Of a stretch of DNA of 38,099 nucleotides, positions 17,876 to 25,284 are shown piece by piece. Every line of letters starts with the position of its first letter. Within the stretch, counting starts at the first letter, position 1. The stretch covers positions 1 through 38,099 of the forward strand of contig CAMLSA010000021.1 in NCBI GenBank assembly GCA_946482655.1. The letters are read 5' to 3'. Position numbers and translations under genes: made by a program. The notes beneath the pieces are model-generated. The model was not told the origin of the DNA. It saw only the letters and a list, made by a program, of their open reading frames with translations, and ran no database searches. Source of the stretch: an uncultured Sphingomonas sp. (lineage in GTDB: Bacteria > Pseudomonadota > Alphaproteobacteria > Sphingomonadales > Sphingomonadaceae).

Positions 17876-19714
17876 TTGCGTTTCGATGATATGTTGGCCA
17901 CGTTGCTCGCGCAGCCCGCGCCGACGCCAGAGGCGCGTGCGGTCCTGTGGCGGCAGGTGGTCGACGTGCTCGCGCAGGGCCGTGGTCATCGCATCGACGA
18001 TCCGCTGGTCGACGCGCCCCGCGCGATGGACGCCTATAATTTCCTCCGCGCCGTCCGCCCCGAGATTCCGGCCTCCTTGCGTCTTGCAGCGGGGCGCGGG
18101 CTTGCCGGCCGCCGGGTGCCGCCCGAACTCGTCCTGCTGTTCGCCGAGGATCTGCCTCACATCGCTGCGCCGATGCTCGGCCATGTCATTCTCACCACCC
18201 GGCAATGGCGCGATCTCCTGCCCCGGCTCAATCCGAGCGCGCGCAACCTGCTGCGCAACCGGCGCGATCTCGGCCGTGAGGTCGAGCAGGCGCTCGAAGG
18301 CTTCGGCGCCAGCGATTTCCTGATACCGGGACCGGCCGAAACGCCCGACTCCGCACTGGCTCCGCTCGCCGCACCGATCGAGGCACTGGTGGCAAGCTCG
18401 TACGACGGGGAAGCTCCGGCGGCCGTGGACGCGACGCCGCCGGTTACCGAACCGGACCCGCGAGCCGTCCCCGCGCCCGTCATGTCCGCTCCGCAGCCGC
18501 CCGATTCGCCGGCGATCGCGGCGGGAACCGTATCGAACAGCGAGACCCAGATCCGCGATCTGCTGTCCCGGATCGAGACATTCCGGACACGCTACCCCCT
18601 GGTCGGCTCTCAGGATGCCGAGGGAGATGTCGGCCTCTCCGGCGGCCACTCTGTGCCGATCGAAAATTTCCGCTTCGAGACAGGCGTCGACGGGGTGATC
18701 TGTTGGGTGCATGGCGTGCCGCGTGGCCCGTTGATTGGGGAGACGATCGCAGTGGCCGCTCGCCAGACCGACCATGGCGTCGATGGCCACGCCGCCGGCG
18801 CCTATCGCAGCCGTACGCCGTTCCGCGATGCCCGCCTGACGATCGCGGGGCAGGGGCCGGCTTCGGGTGAGTGGCGCATTTCGGCGGTTCCCTTTTTCGA
18901 TCAGAAGGATGGTCGGTTCAGCGGCTATCGCGGCACCGCCCGCCGGCCGCGCGCCGATGAGAGCGCCAGCGCGATGACCGGCGAGCCGCGATCGCCGGCC
19001 GATCCCGTCCGCAACGACTCGCTTCGGCAGCTCGCGCATGAGCTGCGCACCCCGCTCAACGCGATCATCGGCTTTTCGGAGATGATCGACGGCCAGATGC
19101 GCGGTCCCGCCGCGGCGCCTTACCGCGCCCGCGCGCAGGACATTCTCGAGCAGAGCAAGAAGCTGCTGGGCGCCGTCGAGGATCTCGACCTCGTCGCCTC
19201 GGCCCATGCCAATGAGGCGGCGCAGGGGCCCACGCCGGTTGATGCCGCCTCGATCCTGACGCGCCTCCATGCCAATTTCGAGGCGGTCGCCACGGAGCGG
19301 GCGAGCGGGCTCGCCTTCCGCATTGATTCGACGCTGCCGCCGGTCGCCGTCGACGGGCCCACCGTCGAACGGATGCTGTCGCGCCTGTTGGCCGCGACAA
19401 TCGCAATGGCGGGCCGGGGCGAGAGGATCAGCGTCGATCTGCAGCGCGATCCCCGTCGCTCGACCCATTTGCTGCTGACGATCATGCGCCCGCGCGCCCT
19501 CGACGGGCGCGACGAGAAGATGCTGCTCGATCCAGGCTATAACCCCGACGGCAACTGGCCCGACGCGCCGGTGCTGGGTCTTGGCTTCGCACTGCGGCTG
19601 GTCCGCAATCTCGCCATCGCGAGTGGCGGCATGCTCGAGATCGATGCCACCCGTTTTCATCTCAGCCTGCCTCTGCGAGCCGGCAATGGCCGGGCCGAGC
19701 AGGATGCGATCTAG
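17876..19714 (+). CDS. Sensor histidine kinase-like protein with PAS-like and HisKA domains; degenerate ATPase
   Basis: A 612-aa cytoplasmic protein. Residues ~1-150 are helical (MRFDDMLATLLAQPAPTPEA start). A Pro/Ala linker follows to ~220, then a PAS-like region around 275-360 (GVDGVICWVHGVPRG). The HisKA box is LAHELRTPLNAIIGFSEMI, with phospho-acceptor His388. The C-terminal ATPase-like part keeps a late glycine box (LGLGFALRLVRNLAIASGG), but the N-box is RMLSRLLAATIAMAG, without the magnesium-binding Asn, and no DxGxG is seen. It may therefore bind ATP poorly and act as a phosphotransfer or scaffold protein. The start is a TTG at 17876 with GGAGA 8 bases upstream; the open frame continues to 17807, but homologous wording starts at RFDDMLA. 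No response regulator is adjacent. Confidence 0.85.
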   Translation: MRFDDMLATLLAQPAPTPEARAVLWRQVVDVLAQGRGHRIDDPLVDAPRAMDAYNFLRAVRPEIPASLRLAAGRGLAGRRVPPELVLLFAEDLPHIAAPMLGHVILTTRQWRDLLPRLNPSARNLLRNRRDLGREVEQALEGFGASDFLIPGPAETPDSALAPLAAPIEALVASSYDGEAPAAVDATPPVTEPDPRAVPAPVMSAPQPPDSPAIAAGTVSNSETQIRDLLSRIETFRTRYPLVGSQDAEGDVGLSGGHSVPIENFRFETGVDGVICWVHGVPRGPLIGETIAVAARQTDHGVDGHAAGAYRSRTPFRDARLTIAGQGPASGEWRISAVPFFDQKDGRFSGYRGTARRPRADESASAMTGEPRSPADPVRNDSLRQLAHELRTPLNAIIGFSEMIDGQMRGPAAAPYRARAQDILEQSKKLLGAVEDLDLVASAHANEAAQGPTPVDAASILTRLHANFEAVATERASGLAFRIDSTLPPVAVDGPTVERMLSRLLAATIAMAGRGERISVDLQRDPRRSTHLLLTIMRPRALDGRDEKMLLDPGYNPDGNWPDAPVLGLGFALRLVRNLAIASGGMLEIDATRFHLSLPLRAGNGRAEQDAI

Positions 19715-19765
19715 GCAAGCTTGCCGCGCGCGAGGGGGTCGGCTATCGCGGCCTCGCGCTGGTTG

Positions 19766-19841
19766 GGGCCTGTAGCTCAACGGTTAGAGCTGGCCGCTCA
19801 TAACGGCTAGGTTGCGGGTTCGAGTCCTGCCGGGCCCACCA
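19766..19841 (+). tRNA. tRNA with CAT anticodon (probably Ile2, otherwise Met)
   Basis: A 76-base cloverleaf. The acceptor stem is GGGCCTG with CGGGCCC, the D arm includes TAGCTC...GAGC, the anticodon loop is CTCATAA with CAT at 19799-19801, the T arm is GCGGG-TTCGAGT-CCTGC, and CCA is encoded at the 3' end. A CAT anticodon with a short D loop and CTCATAA loop fits the lysidine-modified tRNA-Ile2 type better than the elongator Met type I know from alphaproteobacteria, but I cannot exclude Met. No duplicated 3' end was found nearby, so there is no direct sign of integration at this tRNA. Confidence 0.95.
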
Positions 19842-20040
19842 GCGCTTCCCGCCATGGGCGGCATCATGACTGGCGAGCGTGATCCGCAGAAGTTCGGATC
19901 GTAGATGGTGACGGACATGTCGAGCGTTGTGCCGCTTGTCGAGGGGCTCACCCTCTTCGTATACATCTGCAATGCTGGACAAAAGAATCCCGGCGGTTCA
20001 CTTTAAATCCGTACCATCACATCCAAGATAAGGAGGAGGG

Positions 20041-20811
20041 ATGATCAAGTTTCTGTTGTTCCTGAGCAAGACGCCAGAGGTTTCCCGCGCCGCGTTTGAA
20101 AGCCATGTCGAGACGGTATATCTGCCCAAGCTCAGGCAGGCTTGCGCGCAAGCGAGATTCACGCGGTGGAATCTGCTTAAGCCGGACGGCACCGTCCGCG
20201 TCGATCACATCAAGGACGTTCCGCCCCCACCCGGCTATGATGGCTTCATCGAAGGGTTTCCGACCAAGGACGGCGACCTTGCGGGTCTTGCAGACGCGCT
20301 GAAGAGTCTGGCCGCGGCCGGCGACGATGCCGGGCCGATCGATCAGACGCAAAGCACGCTGATCGTTGTCGAGAACCATCGATCCGATCCGCGGGAACTG
20401 CGCGCTTCGGCAGGGGCGCCGGATGACGGGTCGATGGTCAAGCAGGTCGTCAACATCGGCAAACGGCCAGGCATGTCGCGCGACGACTTCGTGGAATATT
20501 ACGAGACGCGCCATGTTCCGCTGGCCGTGGGACTGGTCGCATCCTTCGCCAAGTACGAGCGGAATTTCGTTCGCCATGACCTTACCAGGCAACTTGCCGT
20601 GGGGCCGATTGGTATGTTCACCGACCGTTTCGACGTGATGACGGTCCTGTGGTTTCGCGATGCGGCCGGCCAAAAGGCGCTGGAAGCGGACATGGCCGAT
20701 CCGAACATCGGCCCGCGCATCGCCGCGGACGAACAGAATGTATTCGATCGCAGTGCTATTCAACTGTTCTTGGTTCAGGAGCATGTTCTCGAGGCGGACC
20801 CGCCGGCCTGA
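20041..20811 (+). CDS. EthD domain protein (tandem dimeric ferredoxin-like fold)
   Basis: A 256-aa soluble protein made of two ferredoxin-like alpha/beta halves. The N-terminal half starts MIKFLLFLSKTPEVSRAAFE followed by SHVETVYLPKL; the second half starts near residue 132 with MVKQVVNIGKRPGMSRDDFVEYYETRHVPLA, the EthD signature, and ends in FLVQEHVLE. EthD proteins accompany degradative oxygenases and ether or aromatic catabolism; none has a firmly assigned reaction, though relatives act as small isomerases, decarboxylases or dehalogenases. A strong ribosome site (AAGGAGGAGGG) abuts the ATG. It lies 199 bases after the tRNA and converges on the CO dehydrogenase operon, with 100 bases between stops. 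No catabolic oxygenase gene is next to it. Confidence 0.85.
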   Translation: MIKFLLFLSKTPEVSRAAFESHVETVYLPKLRQACAQARFTRWNLLKPDGTVRVDHIKDVPPPPGYDGFIEGFPTKDGDLAGLADALKSLAAAGDDAGPIDQTQSTLIVVENHRSDPRELRASAGAPDDGSMVKQVVNIGKRPGMSRDDFVEYYETRHVPLAVGLVASFAKYERNFVRHDLTRQLAVGPIGMFTDRFDVMTVLWFRDAAGQKALEADMADPNIGPRIAADEQNVFDRSAIQLFLVQEHVLEADPPA

Positions 20812-20911
20812 CGCGCGCGACAGGCCGCACGGGCTGGACAGGCGCGTCCTGTGCCGCGCTGCACGGCTCCGGCGCCGCTCGAGTTCCCTCTGCGGCGAGA
20901 GCGGTTTGACG

Positions 20912-21199
20912 TCAGATCCCTATCTGATGGGAAAGCCCTTCATCCTCGCGCCGGCACAGAATGCCGTGGCAGGGCTTCGCCGATCCTTCCTCGGGCGAGG
21001 CCGGGATGCGCCGTCCCGTTTGCACGTCGACGAGCCAACGTCCCTGGACACCGCAAAGCAATACCCACACGCCCGTCGCGGCGGCCGTCGCCGAGGTGGC
21101 GGAAGCCATGCCGGCGACGCCCATCGAAAGCCCGGCGAGCGCAAGCGGGTAGATCGACATATTCCGGAGTGAAGGGCGCCGCGTCACGGCGATCACCAC
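20912..21199 (-). CDS. Small membrane protein at the end of the cox operon
   Basis: A 95-aa ORF with a GTG start at 21199 that overlaps the coxG stop by 7 bases, the sort of overlap seen in translationally coupled genes. An ATG at 21160 (MSIYPLALAGLSMG) is an alternative start. Hydrophobic stretches at residues ~16-33 (YPLALAGLSMGVAGMASA) and ~38-50 (AAATGVWVLLCGV) suggest two membrane helices. After these comes a polar tail with QGRWLVDVQTGRRIPASP and a Cys pair (PCHGILC). I do not recognise a family. Position suggests a role with CoxG at the membrane; the classical coxH and coxK are much larger multi-pass proteins, so this is not them. Confidence 0.5.
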   Translation of the reverse strand: MVIAVTRRPSLRNMSIYPLALAGLSMGVAGMASATSATAAATGVWVLLCGVQGRWLVDVQTGRRIPASPEEGSAKPCHGILCRREDEGLSHQIGI

Positions 21200-21771
21200 A
21201 GAGCGAAGACGGTGACGGCGATTGCCGCCACGGCGAGCGCGATACCTCCGTAGAGGAGTTTCTTGTTCGACCCCTGTGCACCGTCTTTCTGCGCGGGTTC
21301 GGCTGCGACGGCATCTTGCGGTGCGCTCGTGGTCCCTCCAACCACCTTTGTGAACTTGGCGAAGAATTGGCCGGCAAGCATTCCGGCGGTGCTCTCTATC
21401 AGCCGCCCGCCCAATTGCGCGATCCGGCCGGTCACGTCCGCATCGACACGATAAGCAAGGCGCGTGCCGGTGCCCTCCGGAGTCAAGGCAACATAGGCCT
21501 TGCCCCTGGCGCTGCCCATCGCGCCCGCGCTTCCGGAACCCACGATCGTATAGGAATCGGGCGGCTGAAGATCGGCGAGCTCAACCTCGCCGTTGAAACG
21601 CGCGCTGATCGGGCCGATGCGGGTGACCACCGTCGCCTTGAAGCGGTCGTCACCGATCTTCTCCAGGCTTTCGCAGCCTGGAATGCTCTGCCGCAGCACC
21701 TCCGGATCGTTCAGGCCAGCCCACACCTGCGCCTGCGTGGCCGCGATCAGATTCTCGCCCTTGATTTCCAT
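21193..21771 (-). CDS. coxG: CO dehydrogenase accessory protein CoxG, SRPBCC domain with C-terminal anchor
   Basis: A 192-aa protein. Residues ~1-145 are the CoxG/SRPBCC fold with the family start MEIKGENLIAATQAQVWAGL, then NDPEVLRQSIPGCESLEKI, and GSARGKAYVALTPEGTGTRL with YRVDADVTGRIAQLGGRLIE. After a polar linker, residues ~172-191 (LLYGGIALAVAAIAVTVFAL) form a single C-terminal transmembrane helix. In CO dehydrogenases CoxG recruits the soluble enzyme to the membrane, and in mycobacteria it has been proposed to carry quinone; here it would couple CO oxidation to the respiratory chain. It follows mocA by 14 bases in the operon. The ribosome site is a loose AGGATAG. The downstream small membrane gene overlaps its stop. 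Confidence 0.9.
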   Translation of the reverse strand: MEIKGENLIAATQAQVWAGLNDPEVLRQSIPGCESLEKIGDDRFKATVVTRIGPISARFNGEVELADLQPPDSYTIVGSGSAGAMGSARGKAYVALTPEGTGTRLAYRVDADVTGRIAQLGGRLIESTAGMLAGQFFAKFTKVVGGTTSAPQDAVAAEPAQKDGAQGSNKKLLYGGIALAVAAIAVTVFALW

Positions 21772-21785
21772 GCTTGAGATCTATC

Positions 21786-22403
21786 CTATGCTGTCGGTAC
21801 GGGAACGCCCAGGATGCGCCGGGCATCTTCGGGCGTGTCGACGTCCGTGGTAAAATGGTCGTTCGAAGCCGGCAGCCAGTATACCAGTTCGGGATGTGCG
21901 TCGATGAAGCGGCGACAGCCCGGCGATTTTCCGTCGTGGCGCATCGTTCGTGCCAAGGCAGCCGGAAAGATGACCGGGTTGCCGCGCTGTCCCGCATGGA
22001 CGGGTATGCAGATGCGTTCACCGCCGTCCCCGTCGAAGCCGTCGATGAGAAAGGCGATATCCTCTGTTTGGAGCAGCGGCTGATCGCCCAGCGCGACGAT
22101 CAGCGCCCGTCCGTCCAGCGGAGCGGAAGACACACCAGCGGCGACCGACCGGGCCTGGCCCTCCGCGAAATCGGGATTGTGCACCAGGACGACGTCCAGT
22201 CCCGCCAGCGCTTCGACCACGGCGTCCCGGTCATGTCCGGTGACGACGATGACATGATCTGCTACCGCGCGGTGCCGCATGACGACATGGCGCACCATCG
22301 GCACGCCCCCAATCGGCAGAAGCAGCTTGTTGGCTGCGCCCATGCGCCGCGATATGCCGGCCGCGACGATCACGGTCTCGACGCCGGGGCGGCTATTACT
22401 CAT
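21786..22403 (-). CDS. mocA: MobA/MocA-like molybdopterin cytidylyltransferase
   Basis: A 205-aa nucleotidyltransferase. The N-terminal GT-A-like nucleotide loop reads VIVAAGISRRMGAANKLLLP, with the conserved Lys; IVALGDQPLL carries the metal-binding Asp; GNPVIFP and FTTDVDTPEDARRI complete the MobA/MocA/IspD pattern. MocA transfers CMP to molybdopterin, giving the molybdopterin cytosine dinucleotide used by CO dehydrogenase and other xanthine-oxidase-family enzymes. Lying within the cox operon, it most likely provides this cofactor for CoxL. It overlaps the XdhC-family gene by 8 bases and precedes coxG. A MobA (GMP) specificity cannot be excluded by eye but would not fit the enzyme family. 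Confidence 0.88.
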   Translation of the reverse strand: MSNSRPGVETVIVAAGISRRMGAANKLLLPIGGVPMVRHVVMRHRAVADHVIVVTGHDRDAVVEALAGLDVVLVHNPDFAEGQARSVAAGVSSAPLDGRALIVALGDQPLLQTEDIAFLIDGFDGDGGERICIPVHAGQRGNPVIFPAALARTMRHDGKSPGCRRFIDAHPELVYWLPASNDHFTTDVDTPEDARRILGVPVPTA

Positions 22404-23166
22404 GCTCCGTGCCCCCTGTGCGACGCAACGCGATGAGCTGCGCCATGATGGACATCGCGATCTCGCCTGGCCCTTGCGCGCCGATGTTCAGGCCTGCTGG
22501 CGAAATCAGCGTCGCCAGGCGGCTTTCGCCCACCCCTTTGCGGGCGAGCTCGGCGCGCCAATATTCCGCCTTTTTGCGGCTGGCAAGGAACAGCACTTGA
22601 CGACAATTGCCCGCTATAGCCGCTTCCAGGGCGGCGCCGTCCCCTTGCCCCTGCGTCGCCACGAGAATGTAGGCGGGATCGACATCAGCTTTTGCGTCCG
22701 CCGTTCCCGTCCGTGCGACGGCAAAGCCGGCGATCGGCGCGAGCGCCGCGACGCTGTCGGCAATTTCCGTGTCCCCGAAGATCTGGAGCGTCGGTCCGGG
22801 CAGCACCGGCTCGATGAACAGATCGATCGCGCCGCCGCTAGGGCAGGAGCTGAGATAGTGATCGACGGCGGGATCAGGCGGCGTGCCGTCATGCTCTTTC
22901 GGGATCACGCGGACATGACGCGGCTCGCCCTCGGCGATGGCGGCGAGCCCTGCCGTGCGCAGCGCCGAACGCATGCAGCCGCCGCCGACCACGCCGATCA
23001 GATCACCCTCGCGTGTGACGAGATATCGGTCGCCCACCCGGCAGGCGGCGGCGCCGACAACGCGCGTGACGATGGCCAGCGCATAGGGCTCCGAACGGCC
23101 GCGCCCCTCGCGGAATGCCGCGACTTTCTGTGCCGGAGTCGGTGGGATTTGGGTCAGGCTAGACAT
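22396..23166 (-). CDS. XdhC/CoxF-family molybdoenzyme maturation factor
   Basis: A 256-aa protein of the XdhC/CoxI/CoxF family. Residues ~30-75 (YALAIVTRVVGAA, GDLIGVVGGGCMRSALRTA) match the N-terminal XdhC_CoxI domain. The C-terminal half is a Rossmann-like domain with PTLQIFGDTEIADSVAALAP and VLFLASRKKAEYWRAEL, ending with ISPAGLNIGAQGPGEIAMSI. In this family the protein binds the sulfurated Mo cofactor and hands it to the apo-enzyme; CoxF has also been linked to copper insertion. The start MSSLTQIPPT at 23166 was chosen because the upstream frame runs inside the coxE gene. It overlaps coxE by 8 bases. Only one XdhC-type gene exists in the operon, whereas the classical cluster has both coxF and coxI, so it may serve both roles. 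Confidence 0.87.
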   Translation of the reverse strand: MSSLTQIPPTPAQKVAAFREGRGRSEPYALAIVTRVVGAAACRVGDRYLVTREGDLIGVVGGGCMRSALRTAGLAAIAEGEPRHVRVIPKEHDGTPPDPAVDHYLSSCPSGGAIDLFIEPVLPGPTLQIFGDTEIADSVAALAPIAGFAVARTGTADAKADVDPAYILVATQGQGDGAALEAAIAGNCRQVLFLASRKKAEYWRAELARKGVGESRLATLISPAGLNIGAQGPGEIAMSIMAQLIALRRTGGTEHE

Positions 23167-24376
23167 GCGCCAAGGCGTCCTCGATCGCGAGGAGCGATGC
23201 CAGATTATGCGCCGGCAGCGCAAGATCGGCATGCCGTTCGAGATGCCGCGCCCCGCGCGCCAGCGGCGCATAGTCACTACGGCCGAGCAGCGGATTGAGC
23301 CAGATCAGCCGGCGGCAATGCCCCTTTAACTTTCTGAGTTCGCTTTCCAGCAATGCCGGGCTGCCGGCATCGAAGCCATCGGTCATCGTCAGCACGATCG
23401 TTCGCGCACCGGCCCAGCGCGGCCGGTGATCGCGGTTGAAGGCGGCAAGCGCTTCGCCCATGCGCGTGCCGCCGGACCAGCCGCGGCCCAGCAGCACCAG
23501 CCGGTCCATCATGGCGACCGGATTGCGTTCGAGCAGGACTTCGGTGATCGGCACCAGATCGCTGTGGAAAAGGAAGGCCGCCATCCGGTCGAACCCCCGG
23601 GCCAGCGCATGCAGGAAGCGGATGAAGAAGAGCGAATAGGCGTCCATCGAGCCTGAAACGTCGATGAAGACGAGGAGCGAAACCGGCGGGCGCGTGCGGC
23701 GGCGACGCCTTAGCAGAAAGGGCAGGCCCCCGGTCCCGAGGCTGTGGCGGATCGTAGCGCGCAGATCGATCTCGGAGCCGTAAGCGGCCGCGTGGCGGCG
23801 GCGCGACAGGCGATAGCGCAGCCGCCTTCCGAGCCGCTCCGCCAGCGCCAGAAGACGCTCGGCCTCGTCGGGGTCCCGAACCTGCCCCAGATCGCGACGG
23901 GAGCGGTTGCCGGTCCTGATCGCCGAGGCGCCGCTCAGGCTGAGATCGCCGCCCGATTCCAGTTCGTGCTCGTCTTCCGCTCCGGGTTTCCCCGCTGCCC
24001 AGTCGAAGTAGCGGGCGAGGCCGCCGCCGCCGCCCGCTGAGCCGCCGCGATTATGTTCGACCACCGATTGCGCCGCGGCGCTCGGCAGCGCCCGATTCAC
24101 CCGCCGCCGCTTGCCTACGCGCCCCAGCCAATAGGCGTCGAAGAGATCGTCGAAACGTTCGAGTTCGGGCTTGCTGCGGCAGAACTGTGCGCGCAGCGAT
24201 GCGCGCATCGCGGTCGGCGACTTCACGTCAGTGGTATCGAGCAGCGCCACCGCGTCGCCGACCGCGCGCAGATCCAGCTGATATCCGTTATCGCGAAGCA
24301 GCCGGCCGAACTGAATGACTCGGCGCGCTGGAGCCAGCCAGGTCTGACCCGAATCATCAGCCGCCAGGCTGGTCAT
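23159..24376 (-). CDS. coxE: CoxE: von Willebrand A domain CO dehydrogenase maturation protein
   Basis: A 405-aa protein of the CoxE family. The N-terminal ~190 residues are helical and charged (RVIQFGRLLRDNGYQLDLRA, FCRSKPELERFDDLFDAYWL), with a Gly/Ser linker around 118-130. The C-terminal VWA domain holds the MIDAS motif D239-V-S-G-S-M, GWSGGTRMGEAL as the MIDAS Thr loop, and TMTDGFDAG as the acidic loop. CoxE works with the AAA+ protein CoxD in maturing the Mo-Cu centre of CO dehydrogenase. The start MTSLAADD at 24376 overlaps the coxD stop as ATGA, so translation is coupled. The open frame up to 25012 is the shadow of coxD. A MoxR-VWA pair is a general chaperone module, but the cox context makes the assignment firm. 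Confidence 0.92.
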   Translation of the reverse strand: MTSLAADDSGQTWLAPARRVIQFGRLLRDNGYQLDLRAVGDAVALLDTTDVKSPTAMRASLRAQFCRSKPELERFDDLFDAYWLGRVGKRRRVNRALPSAAAQSVVEHNRGGSAGGGGGLARYFDWAAGKPGAEDEHELESGGDLSLSGASAIRTGNRSRRDLGQVRDPDEAERLLALAERLGRRLRYRLSRRRHAAAYGSEIDLRATIRHSLGTGGLPFLLRRRRRTRPPVSLLVFIDVSGSMDAYSLFFIRFLHALARGFDRMAAFLFHSDLVPITEVLLERNPVAMMDRLVLLGRGWSGGTRMGEALAAFNRDHRPRWAGARTIVLTMTDGFDAGSPALLESELRKLKGHCRRLIWLNPLLGRSDYAPLARGARHLERHADLALPAHNLASLLAIEDALAHV

Positions 24377-25263
24377 TTTACGCGCGCCAGAAGGCGCTCG
24401 ACCACGGGCTCGGGCAGGGCGTCTCGATCTTCCCGCGTCTTGAGCAGGCAGAGCAGGCTGTGGCACAGCGCCGCAGGATCGTCGGGCAGTTCGTCCAGGC
24501 CGAGATCGAGCAGCGTCGCCGCCCAGTCCAGCGTCTCCGCGACGCCCGGCTGCTTCTTGAGCGATTCTTCGCGAAGGCCGCGCACGAAACGGGCGATCTG
24601 CTCGGCGAGCCGCATCGGGCAGCCGGGATGCCGGGCGGCAATGATCCGCATCTCGGTCGCCGCGTCGGGGAAGTCGATATAGTGGAAAAGGCAGCGGCGG
24701 CGCAGCGCGTCCGAAAGCTCGCGCACGCCGTTGGACGTGATGAGCACCAAAGGCCGCGTCACGGCCTCGATCGTGCCGACCTCCGGAATGGTGATGGCAA
24801 AATCGGCCAGGACCTCCAGCAGAAAGGCTTCGAACTCCTCGTCGGCGCGGTCGACTTCGTCGATCAGCAGCACGGGCGGCTCGGCCTGGCTGATCGCCTC
24901 GAGCAGAGGCCTGCGGATCAGATAGGTCTCGGAGAACAGCGCGGATTCCTCGATCGTCCGTCCGGCTTCGCGCGCCGCTGCTATCGCCAGGATTTGACGC
25001 TGATAGTTCCATTCATAGAGCGCATGCGTCGCATCCAGTCCCTCATAGCATTGGAGGCGGATGAGACGGCGCCCCAGCGCCTTCGCCAACGACGCGGCAA
25101 CCTGGGTCTTGCCCACGCCCGCTTCGCCTTCGAGGAGCAATGGCCGCTCGAGCCGCGTTGCGATCGACAGGGCGGTCGCGAGCATATCGTCGCAGACGTA
25201 ACCGACCCCGGCCAGAGCTTCACGAAACCCCGCCGGCGTGGCGATCTCCGACAATAGGCTCAC
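24373..25263 (-). CDS. coxD: CoxD: MoxR-family AAA+ ATPase
   Basis: A 296-aa AAA+ chaperone of the MoxR family. Walker A is GEAGVGKT at residues 46-53, Walker B is LLIDEVDRADEEFE, sensor 1 is LVLITSNGVRELSDALRRR, and ARHPGCP begins the lid region. In Oligotropha CoxD is needed to convert the bare molybdenum centre into the sulfurated, copper-bearing active form. It starts at a GTG (25263), 21 bases after the coxL stop, preceded by GGGAGAAGG. It ends in an ATGA overlap with coxE. The order coxL-coxD-coxE is identical to the classical cluster. Confidence 0.94.
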   Translation of the reverse strand: MSLLSEIATPAGFREALAGVGYVCDDMLATALSIATRLERPLLLEGEAGVGKTQVAASLAKALGRRLIRLQCYEGLDATHALYEWNYQRQILAIAAAREAGRTIEESALFSETYLIRRPLLEAISQAEPPVLLIDEVDRADEEFEAFLLEVLADFAITIPEVGTIEAVTRPLVLITSNGVRELSDALRRRCLFHYIDFPDAATEMRIIAARHPGCPMRLAEQIARFVRGLREESLKKQPGVAETLDWAATLLDLGLDELPDDPAALCHSLLCLLKTREDRDALPEPVVERLLARVK

Positions 25264-25284
25264 GGCCTTCTCCCGAGTCCGGCG

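Noticed and set aside
17825..19780. 651-codon reverse open frame opposite the histidine kinase gene
   Set aside because: It has low-complexity Arg/Gly/Ala wording and runs through the tRNA; the forward frame contains a proper HisKA box.
20821..20850. Terminator hairpin between the EthD gene and the cox operon end (ACAGG/CCTGT)
   Set aside because: The stem is only 5 bp and imperfectly extended, so too weak to list as a feature.
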